A DNA stretch of 18,625 nt from a bacterium (GCA_027487145.1 JAIYEC010000030.1:1-18625); one strand, 5' to 3'; shown: positions 1 to 8,547, counted from the stretch's first letter. Translations and numbers: made by a program. The notes: generated from the sequence alone by a model not told the origin.

Positions 1-1
1 A

Positions 2-289
2 GAAGGTCTTCCGTACGTTATCTTAGAAGCTGGCTTGGCTGGATTACCAGTCGTTGCTACTGACCTACCCGGCAACCGCGACATCATTGAATCAGGTGTG
101 CACGGATTTTTAATTGAACCTGAACATCGAATACTAGCGACCTCGCTTGAGATGTTAATCCGAGACCCTGGCATGCGTCGTACACTTGGCGCGGCGCTGC
201 AAGAAAAAGTGATGACAGAATTTTCTGTCGAGCGGATGCTCGAAGAGACGTTTGCCCTTTATACTTCCAACAAGTCAGTAGCTTCGTAA
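2..289 (+). CDS. Glycosyltransferase family 4 (GT-B), C-terminal part
   Basis: This is the 3' end of a gene that starts before the window. The frame is open from base 2, so the TTG at 35 is an internal codon and not the start. The opening residues, EGLPYVILEAGLAG, contain the E-x7-E motif that binds the nucleotide-sugar donor in GT4 retaining glycosyltransferases. PVVATDLPGNRDII and GFLIEP follow, as usual in this family, and the protein ends about 80 residues later. Such enzymes build surface polysaccharide or glycolipid in the cytoplasm or at the inner membrane face; the acceptor cannot be told. The stop TAA (287-289) lies inside the 3' end of the convergent rodA gene, a 31-bp tail-to-tail overlap. 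The family assignment is firm, the specificity unknown. Confidence 0.85.
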   Translation, partial: EGLPYVILEAGLAGLPVVATDLPGNRDIIESGVHGFLIEPEHRILATSLEMLIRDPGMRRTLGAALQEKVMTEFSVERMLEETFALYTSNKSVAS

Positions 290-1377
290 CGCTTCTGCGT
301 ATAACGACTCATTCCCATTACCATACCTACTGCCACAAGCTCAGTAATGAGGTGAGATCCTCCGTAACTTAAAAACGGAATAGTTGTTCCTGTCACCGGG
401 AGTAATCCGATATTCATACCAATATGAATAAAAAAGTGTGCCACAAATAAAATAGCTACGCCTGATGCAAATAACCGTTCAAAGTTCGTCGCACTATTAT
501 TAGCATGATAGAGCAATCGCCAGACAACAATTGAAAAGAGAACAAAAAGCAATATAACACCAAGCAACCCCCACTCTTCAGCATACGCAGCAAAAATAAA
601 GTCTGTCTCATACTCGGGCAGGAATAACAGCTTTGACTGCGTTCCGTATCCAACCCCCTTCCCTAACAAACCACCTGAACCAATTGCCACTGTTGATTGG
701 TAGGCGTTATATCCTGATCCTTGAATATCAGCCAAAGGATTAAGGAAAGTCATGATACGGGCTTTTTGATAATCAAAAAAGACAAACTGCCACATCGTAG
801 CAAACGTAATCACGCCCAACATAAACACAGTTAATAAATGACGAAGCTTGATACCGGAAACCAGCACCATACCAAACCAAACCAAAAAGAGAATGGCCGC
901 GGATCCAAAGTCAGGCTGAATAAACACTAATCCAAAAATACAGACCGCATAGATTCCAGAAATAATGATGTGCTTGAAGTCACCGATCTGCTCATGTCGT
1001 TTGGCAAAGTATTTAGCTAAGACCAGGATAAGAACAACCTTTGCTGGGTCTGATGGCTGCAGTGAAAAGAAGCCGAAGTTAAATCGACTCTGCGCTCCTA
1101 GGGTAATTTCTCCAATAAATAGCACTAAAATGAGAGAAGCAACTGTTCCAAGGAAAAAATAAAAAATCGTGTTCCCTGTTCGCAGTGAACGATAGTCTGG
1201 AATCGCCGCTATCGCCATCACAAAAAATGCTGCGACAATCCATACAATTTGTTTATTAAAAAATGCGTTGTCTCCAACGTGTGAATACATTGTCACCAAC
1301 CCCATGAGTGTTAGTCCTAACACTGGCAACACGAGCGCTGCATCAAAACCAGAAAAAAAAGTCCGCCAACGAAACAT
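259..1377 (-). CDS. rodA: SEDS peptidoglycan polymerase RodA
   Basis: Multi-pass membrane glycosyltransferase that polymerises lipid II into glycan strands with a class B PBP during cell elongation. Family motifs, numbered from the upstream TTG at 1395: a QPSDPAK stretch near 113-119 (usually QPSE), QPDFGSA at 160-166, NPLADIQGSGYN near 219-230, GTQSKLLFLPEYETDFIFA at 251-269 with the catalytic Asp equivalent at 265, and GLLPVTGTTIPFLSYGGS near 330-346. About ten hydrophobic segments are visible. I prefer the ATG at 1377 over the TTG at 1395 because a -10 box (TACAAT, 1384-1389) lies 6 nt before it, which places the TTG at or upstream of the transcription start. This gives 372 aa, normal for RodA. 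No PBP gene is adjacent. RodA rather than FtsW is inferred from the TGTTIPFLSYGG and GTQS context. Confidence 0.9.
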   Translation of the reverse strand: MFRWRTFFSGFDAALVLPVLGLTLMGLVTMYSHVGDNAFFNKQIVWIVAAFFVMAIAAIPDYRSLRTGNTIFYFFLGTVASLILVLFIGEITLGAQSRFNFGFFSLQPSDPAKVVLILVLAKYFAKRHEQIGDFKHIIISGIYAVCIFGLVFIQPDFGSAAILFLVWFGMVLVSGIKLRHLLTVFMLGVITFATMWQFVFFDYQKARIMTFLNPLADIQGSGYNAYQSTVAIGSGGLLGKGVGYGTQSKLLFLPEYETDFIFAAYAEEWGLLGVILLFVLFSIVVWRLLYHANNSATNFERLFASGVAILFVAHFFIHIGMNIGLLPVTGTTIPFLSYGGSHLITELVAVGMVMGMSRYTQKRYEATDLLEV

Positions 1378-1383
1378 CCACGT

Positions 1384-1389
1384 ATTGTA
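1384..1389 (-). promoter_or_regulatory. -10 box for rodA, probably leaderless
   Basis: TACAAT on the minus strand is followed by six bases (ACGTGG) and the ATG at 1377, so transcription would begin at or next to the start codon. The same ten-base string TACAATACGT occurs just before the VWA gene. No convincing -35 is present and there is no Shine-Dalgarno. Confidence 0.5.
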
Positions 1390-1441
1390 GCGCAAAAAGA
1401 GTTACCGACACTCTAGAGATGATTCAAATCTCTTGTATAAC

Positions 1442-2821
1442 CTACCGTAGTGGGGTGAAGTTGGCTCCTGTCTTGGCGATGACATCAATTCTCGTTGCGC
1501 CCGACTCACACAAAGAACCAGTTATTTTTTGGTATATCTGCTGCAAATCAGTTGTTTGTGGAGCCAGATACGCGTTTTCTTTCGATGAGGCTAGCGATTC
1601 AATAAAAGGAGTATCTACGCCTTTCCCTAAACCAATAGCGTATACCTCTACTCCATCTTGAGCTAATGCTTCAGCTGCCAAGCGAGTGTCTTCAACAATA
1701 GCTGTAGTATCTCCCGGTGCTGTTGGAAGTCCATCAGTTAAGAGTACGACCGCACGTCTAGAATTACTAGTATGTCTCTGCGATGATAGTTCGGCAGCGG
1801 CGGTTTTTAATCCTGCCACGGTATTGGTAAATCCAACCTCATCAGCTGGCGAGATAGTGAGTCCAGCGATAATCTCCGCTGTGCTTTGATGATTTTTAGA
1901 TAACTCACTGACTGTCACTGCTTGCGATGCAAAGGTCACGACTGAAGCCTTATCGTCTGATTTAAGACTTTCCACAAACTGCTTGGCAGCCAAGAGCGCA
2001 TCGGTAACTGGCTGAGGTGGATTATCACCGTCATTATTCATACTGCCCGAGAGATCTATGGCCATAATAATATCGCTTGGAATCTCACAACTACGAACAG
2101 TTTTTGAAAGCGGTCGGGGCCACGTAAAGACAATATTTTTACTTGAACGACCATCAAATGTATCAATAAATGTTTGTGAAGCTGTGATTGGTTCACCAAC
2201 GGTATTAAAGAGTGTGGCTACTACTTCAATTCCGTTCGCCTTTGTTAAGGCCGTATTTTCGATGGTGACATTCAATCTCGGTTCAGTATCTATCGCAAGT
2301 AAATCTAAACTAACAGTCTTAAACTGCTCTCTTCCTACCGTCGCCGGTACCCACACCTCAACTGGCTTGAGTGTTAGCTTTGTCTCTGTCACCGGTTTAT
2401 TAAAGGTAAGCCTTCCTTCAAATACTGGATACACGCTACGTGGTGGCAGCACGGTCTTGCCGACCTTCTCACCAATCTTTTCCGTACCATTATAAAACTC
2501 AAACGTATACTCCAAAACCGGCGTGGCTGCGATTTGGTTTTGGTTCTCAATATAGGCTACCGCATTATACTGTCCTGGGACAATTTCAAAACTTTTTGCC
2601 CAGAGTACGGTAGGAGCAGTTACCGCAGCAGCACAAATACGTACACACGATCCACCGCAGTCCACCCCTGACTCTCCGTTATTCATGATTGAATCAAAAC
2701 AATCACCTGGTGTATAAAAATAAATCTGATACACCCCAAAGGCCAGCACTGTACACACCGTCAAGAACCCCGTACCATACTGCACTCTTCGCCAAAACGC
2801 CCATTTCCGAAACTGTTTCAT
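1442..2821 (-). CDS. Membrane-anchored von Willebrand factor A (VWA) domain protein
   Basis: 459 aa. Residues 1-12 are basic and 15-36 form one transmembrane helix, so the rest faces outward. Residues 41-63 carry a Cys-rich signature (C-FDSIMNNGESGVDCGGSC-x3-C) seen at the head of many predicted surface proteins, probably disulfide-bonded or metal-binding. Residues ~70-240 look like beta-sandwich modules. The VWA domain covers ~248-445: the MIDAS motif DLSGS starts at D256 (DxSxS), a Thr around 332-334 supplies the third element, and TDG at 362-364 completes it, so metal binding should be intact. This implies adhesion or protein-protein interaction, ligand unknown. The gene lies 64 bp before rodA on the same strand and follows a terminator, so it likely starts its own transcript from TACAAT at 2829-2834. 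No sortase signal is seen at the C-terminus. Confidence 0.85.
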   Translation of the reverse strand: MKQFRKWAFWRRVQYGTGFLTVCTVLAFGVYQIYFYTPGDCFDSIMNNGESGVDCGGSCVRICAAAVTAPTVLWAKSFEIVPGQYNAVAYIENQNQIAATPVLEYTFEFYNGTEKIGEKVGKTVLPPRSVYPVFEGRLTFNKPVTETKLTLKPVEVWVPATVGREQFKTVSLDLLAIDTEPRLNVTIENTALTKANGIEVVATLFNTVGEPITASQTFIDTFDGRSSKNIVFTWPRPLSKTVRSCEIPSDIIMAIDLSGSMNNDGDNPPQPVTDALLAAKQFVESLKSDDKASVVTFASQAVTVSELSKNHQSTAEIIAGLTISPADEVGFTNTVAGLKTAAAELSSQRHTSNSRRAVVLLTDGLPTAPGDTTAIVEDTRLAAEALAQDGVEVYAIGLGKGVDTPFIESLASSKENAYLAPQTTDLQQIYQKITGSLCESGATRIDVIAKTGANFTPLR

Positions 2822-2828
2822 TGTACGT

Positions 2829-2834
2829 ATTGTA
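2829..2834 (-). promoter_or_regulatory. -10 box for the VWA gene, probably leaderless
   Basis: TACAAT on the minus strand, seven bases before the ATG at 2821, within the string TACAATACGT also found before rodA. There is no Shine-Dalgarno. The -35 position falls in the stem of the upstream terminator and has no clear hexamer. Confidence 0.5.
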
Positions 2835-2843
2835 ACAAAGAAA

Positions 2844-2870
2844 ACAGCCGATATCCTTAGTATCGGCTGT
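2844..2870 (-). terminator. Intrinsic terminator after the giant surface protein gene
   Basis: A perfect 10-bp inverted repeat (ACAGCCGATA / TATCGGCTGT) with a 7-nt loop lies in the 72-bp gap between the giant gene and the VWA gene. The minus-strand transcript continues with TTTTCTTTG. The + strand reading also ends in T5, so it could act in both directions. Confidence 0.8.
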
Positions 2871-2893
2871 TTTTCGTAGACAACTGACTGTAC

Positions 2894-5800
2894 TTAGATT
2901 TCCTCAATCACTCCCTGCGCCTCAACCGTTGCTGTTCTCGTGAACACCGTACCAGAGTTTGGTTCAACACAGCGAAGGGTGTATTCACTTTTGGCGGTAA
3001 TTGGACCAGCTGAAGCGTTTCCTGATGGACCGTTTGTGACTGGGTTAAAGTTTCTCGTCGTCATAGCTGGACCAAAGACACTGCAGTTGAGTGGGTATGG
3101 GTTCCCCACTGTCCAAGAAATGGTTGAGTTTTGGTTGTTTTGGACGCGGGCTGGGTTGGCGGTGATGGAGAGACCTGGGTCGGGTGAGCCAACATTTAGA
3201 TCGAGGATTCTCACATTATCGGTCTCATCTGTCTCTGATACAGCATTGGTTGAGTCAACGGTGACTCGAACACGATTGTTTCCTAGTGGGATACTGCCAG
3301 TGACCACTTCTGTCCGACTAACTGACTGTCCAACTGTCAGTGTTCCAAGCGAACCATTAGCAGTGTGGTCATACCCATTTTGTCCTCTATCAAACTCAAG
3401 ACTATAGTTGGCATTGGTGCTAGTGTCGCTACCTCCGTTATTAGTAGTCTGGAAAATGAAATTAATTGAATCGTACGCACCGGTACTTGGATTAAATGCT
3501 CCAAGGGTATACGTGATGTTTGGCTGACTGAAGTTAGGAAGTTGTCGAGTCGTGATGGTGAGAGAGTCAGCACCAGTTCCACCGGGACCGGTACAGGTGA
3601 CGGTAAATACGATACTCGTATTATTTGACGGTGTATCTACATTATCACTACCAGTGGTGTTATTAGCAGTATTAAATCCAGAGCCACTACCAGTACAACT
3701 ACTGGCATTGGTACTATTCCATCGGAGTGCCACAGTATCTGAACTGTTAACAGTCTGATCTGTACTATTCCATCCCCCACCGTTGATTGATGCTTCGAGG
3801 TTTGCAGTGGTGGGACCGCTTAAGGCCAGCGTGATGGTGTGTTGTGTCCAGCCAGAGACTAGCCCAGCAACATCGCGTGCGCGAACTTGAAACGTATAGG
3901 TGCCCGGAGCCGGCCAGCTTCGATTCCCCACAATCCCAACACCTGAGTTTACAAGCAGTGAGGTCACTTCACTCGTCCCATCATTATTCCAGTCTACATC
4001 GTACTGTATCTGATCACCGTTGGGATCGGTCGCTGTAAAGGTAAATGGATATGAAGTACTGGTATCTCCATTTACCGGACCAACAATTGTTGGCGGATTT
4101 GGTGGTGCATTACTTGCTGTCACATTCACAACAACCGAGTCTGTTACTCCATCACAGTTGAGAATATATGTTTCAGGGGAGCTTGTAATAGCGCTGGCTG
4201 GTACTGTTCTACTGCCAGTCAATGTTACACCGCCGCCTGGAAGTCCTGCTCCATAGAGAGTACAGCTGCTTACCCCCGTTGAATTCCAACCAATATTAAG
4301 TGCAGCTGTATCAGGCACTGTTACTGGTCCGTCGCTGTTATTAATTTTTAAATCTACGACCGGCGCGACACAACCTGGAAACCGATAAAGCCGCCCTCTC
4401 CAACCTGGATTTGCGTCATCAAAAATTACCAAACAAGTACCTGGTCCAGCATTTGCATTTCCAGGAGATCCGGTCTCAGCGTCACCGTCTTCAGACTCAA
4501 GGACATACCCTAAATTCACACATTCTTGACTACGGTCAAGAAATTCCTGAAGTGTTGTGGCATCAAAACCAATTGCACCCGCAGAACAGGAAGGTGCAGC
4601 GGAAGAGCTATTGAGTGAAAAATTTATTGTCTGTTGGGGCACGGTGTGGATTACAGGTGAGGTTGGCCAAGCGGTTGGTTCGGTACAAACCATTGGCGAT
4701 TGTCCTGCTTCTGATTGTAAGTAATGGATACCAAGATCGGTACTTTGAAAATTTACACTAAGGTCAATTGGACCTGAGCCTGTCACTGTACAGGTGTTTC
4801 CCGAACAAGAAAGTCCGTTGCCAGTAATCGATGTTCCAGGAGTATCTACCCAAACTGTGTGAGCAAACATTGCTGAATTAGGACAACCAACGCCTGTATT
4901 TATTACATACCCTGATATACCTCCATCCCCATAACCAAACCATCCAATTGGACCTGGGCACCATGGAACTGAAATTACAAGAACATTATCTGATGTACAC
5001 ACTCCAGAGGGAGCTTGTGAGAATCTTCCAACATATCCATTTCTTGGAACTCCAGGTCGCCATATTTTCCAAAAAAAACTATCGGTATTTCCCGATCTCC
5101 AGACTATGTCAGAATTTTGAAACGGATCAATAGTGACTTGCAATTGGTCACCTACTGACACCGTACTTCCGTTAGTAACTATTGAGTTACCAGCACTCAT
5201 GTTTCGCACAGTTACACCATAACTGACACTGACATCTAAGTCTATCTGACCGGGGAGAGAAGTTATATAAAATCCAGGACTAGGTAATGTAGCGTCCCAT
5301 GTTACAGTGCTTGCATCAACAGTTTTATTCGTGAAAAGTAACCCAAATGCCACTAAACCAATAAAGAAAACTGGGGCAACGACAACTATATTCCTGTCAA
5401 TTTTTGTGCCACTTTTTTTTATGTGATTACGTACAACCCAACACAAGAGTAAAATAATAACTATTGTCGAAATAATAAATAAAGGGTTTAAAAGTAAATT
5501 CATGATAGTGTTTTCGGAAAAAGATTCGTTGATGCACGGTACACCAAGCGCATTACAATCAAAAGCAAGCGTTGTTTGAGTAATAGGAACACCTTCTTTC
5601 TCAAGAGTAGCACGTACGACTGCATAATTTTGATTGTTTGCAGACACAAAGTTCGGCACAAGAACATCGGTAATGTTAGAGCGCGTAATAGAAGTGAGTA
5701 CTGTTCCAGCCTGATCGGTCACTTCTAATAAAAGTCTATACGATGTAAGATCTGCACCTGCGGTTGCACTTACACAATAAAATATATCAGTCGACTGGTC

Positions 5801-6688
5801 TGCAGAAAGTGGCACGCTACTAATACCAGCAACCAGAATGGACGGATCCTCAGGAGCTCTTAAAAATTGAAAATCAAACAATGATTTAGTACCTCCATCA
5901 TCTAGCAACGCGTTTACAGTGAACTGTTTGGCACTAGTTGGACGAGTGGTGTAGGAAATTGTTTCTTGACTATTGGCAGCTATGGTGAGCACACTAGTTT
6001 TTGTATCCAGTCGATTAGTCTCAATCTGGTAGTCACCAAAATATTGATTCCATTGTAATGGAATCATCTTTTGCTCAGCGGTAGGATTTACCACCTGAAT
6101 ACTAAGGGTTACCGTATCATCATCACCAAGTGTCGTTTGATCAAACGTGAAGTAAGGCTCACCATTGATTCGTAAGGTATCGTAAAGAAATTCAACTGAC
6201 TGTTCTTCTGAGACAACAGTAAAGCGTGGTCCATACCCTTCCAACGCTGCCTCATTACCCATAAATACCAGTGCATATTCAATGACATACTCACCAGCTG
6301 ACTGATTACGCGGGACTATCCATTCATCAGTAAAGGTATACTCACTAGACTCTGGTAAGACAATATTTTCAGCCACAACATATCTATCGACTAAGTGTAA
6401 CGTCTCGCCATCGGTGACTTGATAAACACTAGCTCGTAACTCTGTCGCCGGTACGGTGATTTGGTTCTGATTCTTTACGACTCCAGTAGATATAATTGAT
6501 GTCTGTGGCGCAGCTTCTGTTTGATTACCTGATACAGTAAATTCAATGTTATCGAGACTGAAATTATCAGTACAAAAAATATTTGTTTTGGATGCTGCTG
6601 TATGTAAGTCAGTCTCTACTGCAAAACTTACCTGATACGGCACTAGTAGGATTGCTAACCCAAGGATGCAATGTAGTAGACGACTCAT
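2894..6688 (-). CDS. Giant secreted/membrane protein with Ig-like, PKD and CARDB modules
   Basis: About 1264 aa from the ATG at 6688 (a GTG at 6697 would add three). Residues below are numbered from the GTG. A signal peptide (5-26) is followed by beta-rich modules to ~395. Two hydrophobic helices (402-423 and 436-456) flank a short basic KK loop, and a second extracellular region runs to the end. Visible domains in the second part: a unique Cys/Trp-rich region (465-780), an Ig-like module with SSC and ILNC cysteines (780-860), a PKD domain (868-958, with DPNGDQIQYDVDWNNDG and GTYTFQVRARD), another Ig-like module (965-1050), a CARDB domain (1055-1168, with SETDETDN), and a third Ig-like module (1174-1260). 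No enzyme motif or sortase signal is seen. Likely an adhesin or S-layer-like surface protein. The helix pair followed by VDA-STV resembles one protein's anchor joined to another's signal peptide. It has its own promoter and terminator. Confidence 0.8.
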   Translation of the reverse strand: MSRLLHCILGLAILLVPYQVSFAVETDLHTAASKTNIFCTDNFSLDNIEFTVSGNQTEAAPQTSIISTGVVKNQNQITVPATELRASVYQVTDGETLHLVDRYVVAENIVLPESSEYTFTDEWIVPRNQSAGEYVIEYALVFMGNEAALEGYGPRFTVVSEEQSVEFLYDTLRINGEPYFTFDQTTLGDDDTVTLSIQVVNPTAEQKMIPLQWNQYFGDYQIETNRLDTKTSVLTIAANSQETISYTTRPTSAKQFTVNALLDDGGTKSLFDFQFLRAPEDPSILVAGISSVPLSADQSTDIFYCVSATAGADLTSYRLLLEVTDQAGTVLTSITRSNITDVLVPNFVSANNQNYAVVRATLEKEGVPITQTTLAFDCNALGVPCINESFSENTIMNLLLNPLFIISTIVIILLLCWVVRNHIKKSGTKIDRNIVVVAPVFFIGLVAFGLLFTNKTVDASTVTWDATLPSPGFYITSLPGQIDLDVSVSYGVTVRNMSAGNSIVTNGSTVSVGDQLQVTIDPFQNSDIVWRSGNTDSFFWKIWRPGVPRNGYVGRFSQAPSGVCTSDNVLVISVPWCPGPIGWFGYGDGGISGYVINTGVGCPNSAMFAHTVWVDTPGTSITGNGLSCSGNTCTVTGSGPIDLSVNFQSTDLGIHYLQSEAGQSPMVCTEPTAWPTSPVIHTVPQQTINFSLNSSSAAPSCSAGAIGFDATTLQEFLDRSQECVNLGYVLESEDGDAETGSPGNANAGPGTCLVIFDDANPGWRGRLYRFPGCVAPVVDLKINNSDGPVTVPDTAALNIGWNSTGVSSCTLYGAGLPGGGVTLTGSRTVPASAITSSPETYILNCDGVTDSVVVNVTASNAPPNPPTIVGPVNGDTSTSYPFTFTATDPNGDQIQYDVDWNNDGTSEVTSLLVNSGVGIVGNRSWPAPGTYTFQVRARDVAGLVSGWTQHTITLALSGPTTANLEASINGGGWNSTDQTVNSSDTVALRWNSTNASSCTGSGSGFNTANNTTGSDNVDTPSNNTSIVFTVTCTGPGGTGADSLTITTRQLPNFSQPNITYTLGAFNPSTGAYDSINFIFQTTNNGGSDTSTNANYSLEFDRGQNGYDHTANGSLGTLTVGQSVSRTEVVTGSIPLGNNRVRVTVDSTNAVSETDETDNVRILDLNVGSPDPGLSITANPARVQNNQNSTISWTVGNPYPLNCSVFGPAMTTRNFNPVTNGPSGNASAGPITAKSEYTLRCVEPNSGTVFTRTATVEAQGVIEEI

Positions 6689-6718
6689 AATAAACACACG
6701 ATAGCTAGTAACTACCTT

Positions 6719-6747
6719 ATTATAGACCCACTACCCCTTGAATCCAA
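6719..6747 (-). promoter_or_regulatory. Sigma70-type promoter for the giant surface protein gene
   Basis: On the minus strand, TTGGAT (6742-6747), a 17-bp spacer, then TATAAT (6719-6724). The predicted start near 6712 leaves a leader of ~15-24 nt before the GTG/ATG, without an obvious Shine-Dalgarno. Confidence 0.7.
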
Positions 6748-6775
6748 AACAATTATATAAAATTACGTGTTGGTT

Positions 6776-8086
6776 TTAGATATCTGAATCAAGGTACGCT
6801 CTAATTGATTGTTTTATAGTATGAATGTGTCGTTTGAACTCTTCACTATCGGGTTGTAAAAGTGTAAAACGAAAACCGTGGTAGGTTGAGTTAAAGCCAC
6901 TGTGCAATGGAACAACGCATATCCCAGTAGCAGCCAAGAGATAGTACACGAAACGTTTATCGAGACTAAAATCTGGATTTATGAGTGATTCAATATACTT
7001 CCCTACCTCACTATTTGAGATACTCATTTTTTGCGAATTAGTGAGCACATCTTCTTTAAAGACCACCGTCATATAAAATGCTCCTTGTGGTTTGTGTACT
7101 ATGAGTTCAGGAATTTCACCCAAGATAGCTGCGGCTGTGTCAGCCATGGCTGCATACTTGGCTGTTCGTTTTTTCAGATATGGATAGTATCGCTCATCTT
7201 GCATGATAATTGGGATGAGTCTTTGTGGAAGTGTAGTCGAACACACCTCTAGCATCTTGGCATCAATCAATGACTTGCAATACTTATCGAAGTCTTCATC
7301 TTTGTCACGGTTGTAGAATTCGACCCACCCGCAGCGCCCGCCTGGCCACGGGAATTCTTTTGAAACTCCACGCATGGCAATACCAGGAACGTCTTCAATA
7401 AACGCAGCAAGCTTTTGATACTCCACCCCGTCGTAAACAAGGTTAGAGTAAATTTCGTCAGAGATGATGAAGAGTTTGTATTTCTTGGCGAGGGCCACAA
7501 ACTTCTTCATGGTTTCTGGCGGATACACAAAACCCGTTGGGTTATCTGGATTCACAATCAGGATACCCGTGATATGCGGATTTTCCTCAAGCTTACGTTC
7601 AAGCACTACAAAGTCTGGTTGCCAACCGTTATGTGGATCAAGCGGGTACGTGAAATGTGGACTATCTGCGTTCGCCGACTCAGCTGATGAGTGAGTTGGA
7701 TACGCTGGATTTGGACCAATCACTCGCGCAGTGGGATGAAGACTACGGTAAAGTTTTGAAATAGCATCGCCTAGGCCATTAAAGAACAGAATGTCATTTG
7801 CAGTAATTTGAATGCCGCCTTCAAGATTTCGCTCGTGGGCAATATACTCACGAGTCTCTAAGAGACCCATGGTTGGAGAATAAGCCCAGGTTTTATCTTC
7901 CTTGAGAGCATTCTGTACATGCTCCTTAATCCAAGCAGGGATTGTCTCCCCTTTCGCAATTGGGTCACCAATATTTTCCCAGATGATTGGCTGTCCTAAT
8001 TTTTCAATAGTGTTCGCCACCCCAACAATCTCGCGTATTTCATATACAAGATTATCTGCCCCAGGGTGAGTAATCGTATTTCGCAT
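6776..8086 (-). CDS. PLP-dependent class I/II aminotransferase
   Basis: 436 aa fold type I aminotransferase (aspartate/alanine aminotransferase superfamily), cytoplasmic, transferring an amino group between an amino acid and a 2-oxoacid through PLP. Landmarks: a GLGDAISKLY-type phosphate loop region near 105-113; NPDNPTG at 179-185 (Asn182 contacts PLP); SDEIYSNLVYDG with Asp210 and Tyr213 for the cofactor ring; the Schiff-base Lys243 in VSKEFPWPGGRCGW with phosphate-binding Arg251; and GFRFTLLQP near 407-415, whose Arg should hold the substrate carboxylate. All catalytic residues are present. The length is 30-40 residues above the usual ~400, partly from an insert near 370-385. Substrate is not assignable; alanine- or aspartate-type are the nearest guesses. 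No biosynthetic neighbours are present. The gene ends 29 bp before the giant gene's promoter without a terminator, so read-through is possible. Confidence 0.9.
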   Translation of the reverse strand: MRNTITHPGADNLVYEIREIVGVANTIEKLGQPIIWENIGDPIAKGETIPAWIKEHVQNALKEDKTWAYSPTMGLLETREYIAHERNLEGGIQITANDILFFNGLGDAISKLYRSLHPTARVIGPNPAYPTHSSAESANADSPHFTYPLDPHNGWQPDFVVLERKLEENPHITGILIVNPDNPTGFVYPPETMKKFVALAKKYKLFIISDEIYSNLVYDGVEYQKLAAFIEDVPGIAMRGVSKEFPWPGGRCGWVEFYNRDKDEDFDKYCKSLIDAKMLEVCSTTLPQRLIPIIMQDERYYPYLKKRTAKYAAMADTAAAILGEIPELIVHKPQGAFYMTVVFKEDVLTNSQKMSISNSEVGKYIESLINPDFSLDKRFVYYLLAATGICVVPLHSGFNSTYHGFRFTLLQPDSEEFKRHIHTIKQSIRAYLDSDI

Positions 8087-8093
8087 AGCAGTG

Positions 8094-8099
8094 AGTATA
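8094..8099 (-). promoter_or_regulatory. -10 box for the aminotransferase, probably leaderless
   Basis: TATACT on the minus strand, seven bases before the ATG at 8086. There is no Shine-Dalgarno and no clear -35. It forms part of a divergent promoter region with the + strand promoter at 8134-8162. Confidence 0.5.
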
Positions 8100-8133
8100 A
8101 CAAACTTGCTTTTACAGAAGATACTTTATCTTA

Positions 8134-8162
8134 TTGACACAAATAAATTTTTATAATATAAA
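8134..8162 (+). promoter_or_regulatory. Sigma70-type promoter for the small gene at 8190
   Basis: TTGACA (8134-8139), 17-bp spacer, TATAAA (8157-8162). Transcription would start near 8169. This places the upstream ATG at 8163 outside the transcript and supports the ATG at 8190 as the start. Confidence 0.75.
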
Positions 8163-8189
8163 ATGCTGTACATTTTAGGGAGAGATAAA

Positions 8190-8513
8190 ATGTCAAAAAA
8201 GACAACTGATGTCACCCTGCGAGACATCCTTGATCACAAAGTTTGTGACAAAAAGTTCCGTAAAGGAACCTTTACTATACTGGTACAAATACTCTGCAAC
8301 GCTCTGAGGGCCTATGATAAGAGTCTTAAGCAACCACCTCGCAAACTCCTATCTCTCACCTGGGGAGATATGCTAGAGATAATTCCTAACCAGGAGCGAC
8401 TACGGGGACACCGGAGGTCGGGTACTGTCAAGGTAGAAGCGATGGTCTATCTGCTAGCCAGACATGGGCTAGAGTTTCCTACATCCGACGAAAATACAGC
8501 CCTCGTTGAGTAA
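8190..8513 (+). CDS. Small basic hypothetical protein
   Basis: 107 aa, not recognised. The start is the ATG at 8190, preceded by a GGGAGAG Shine-Dalgarno 6 bases upstream and by a well-placed promoter; the longer reading from 8163 would begin inside the -10 region. The protein is Lys/Arg-rich with a helical middle (ILVQILCNALRAYDKSLKQPP) and a second helical stretch (VEAMVYLLARHGLEF). There is no signal peptide, membrane segment or Cys motif. It could be a small helical DNA- or RNA-binding protein, but no helix-turn-helix can be claimed. It is a complete single-gene unit: its terminator hairpin overlaps the stop codon. It sits alone between the aminotransferase and the 3' end of the convergent rRNA operon. 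A real gene on signals; function unknown. Confidence 0.7.
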   Translation: MSKKTTDVTLRDILDHKVCDKKFRKGTFTILVQILCNALRAYDKSLKQPPRKLLSLTWGDMLEIIPNQERLRGHRRSGTVKVEAMVYLLARHGLEFPTSDENTALVE

Positions 8514-8526
8514 AATCGACGAGGGC
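8499..8526 (+). terminator. Terminator overlapping the stop of the 107-aa gene
   Basis: GCCCTCGT (8499-8506) pairs perfectly with ACGAGGGC (8519-8526); TTCAATTT follows. The left arm lies in the last codons and the stop TAA (8511-8513) is in the loop. The U-tract is weak. Confidence 0.65.
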
Positions 8527-8547
8527 TTCAATTTATCTGCAACCACT

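Noticed and set aside
1378..1395. TTG at 1395 as the rodA start
   Set aside because: It overlaps or precedes the -10 box; the ATG at 1377 has the same promoter spacing as the VWA gene.
8163..8189. Upstream ATG giving a 116-residue version of the small + strand protein
   Set aside because: It lies at the end of the -10 box, before the predicted transcription start, and lacks a Shine-Dalgarno; the ATG at 8190 has one.
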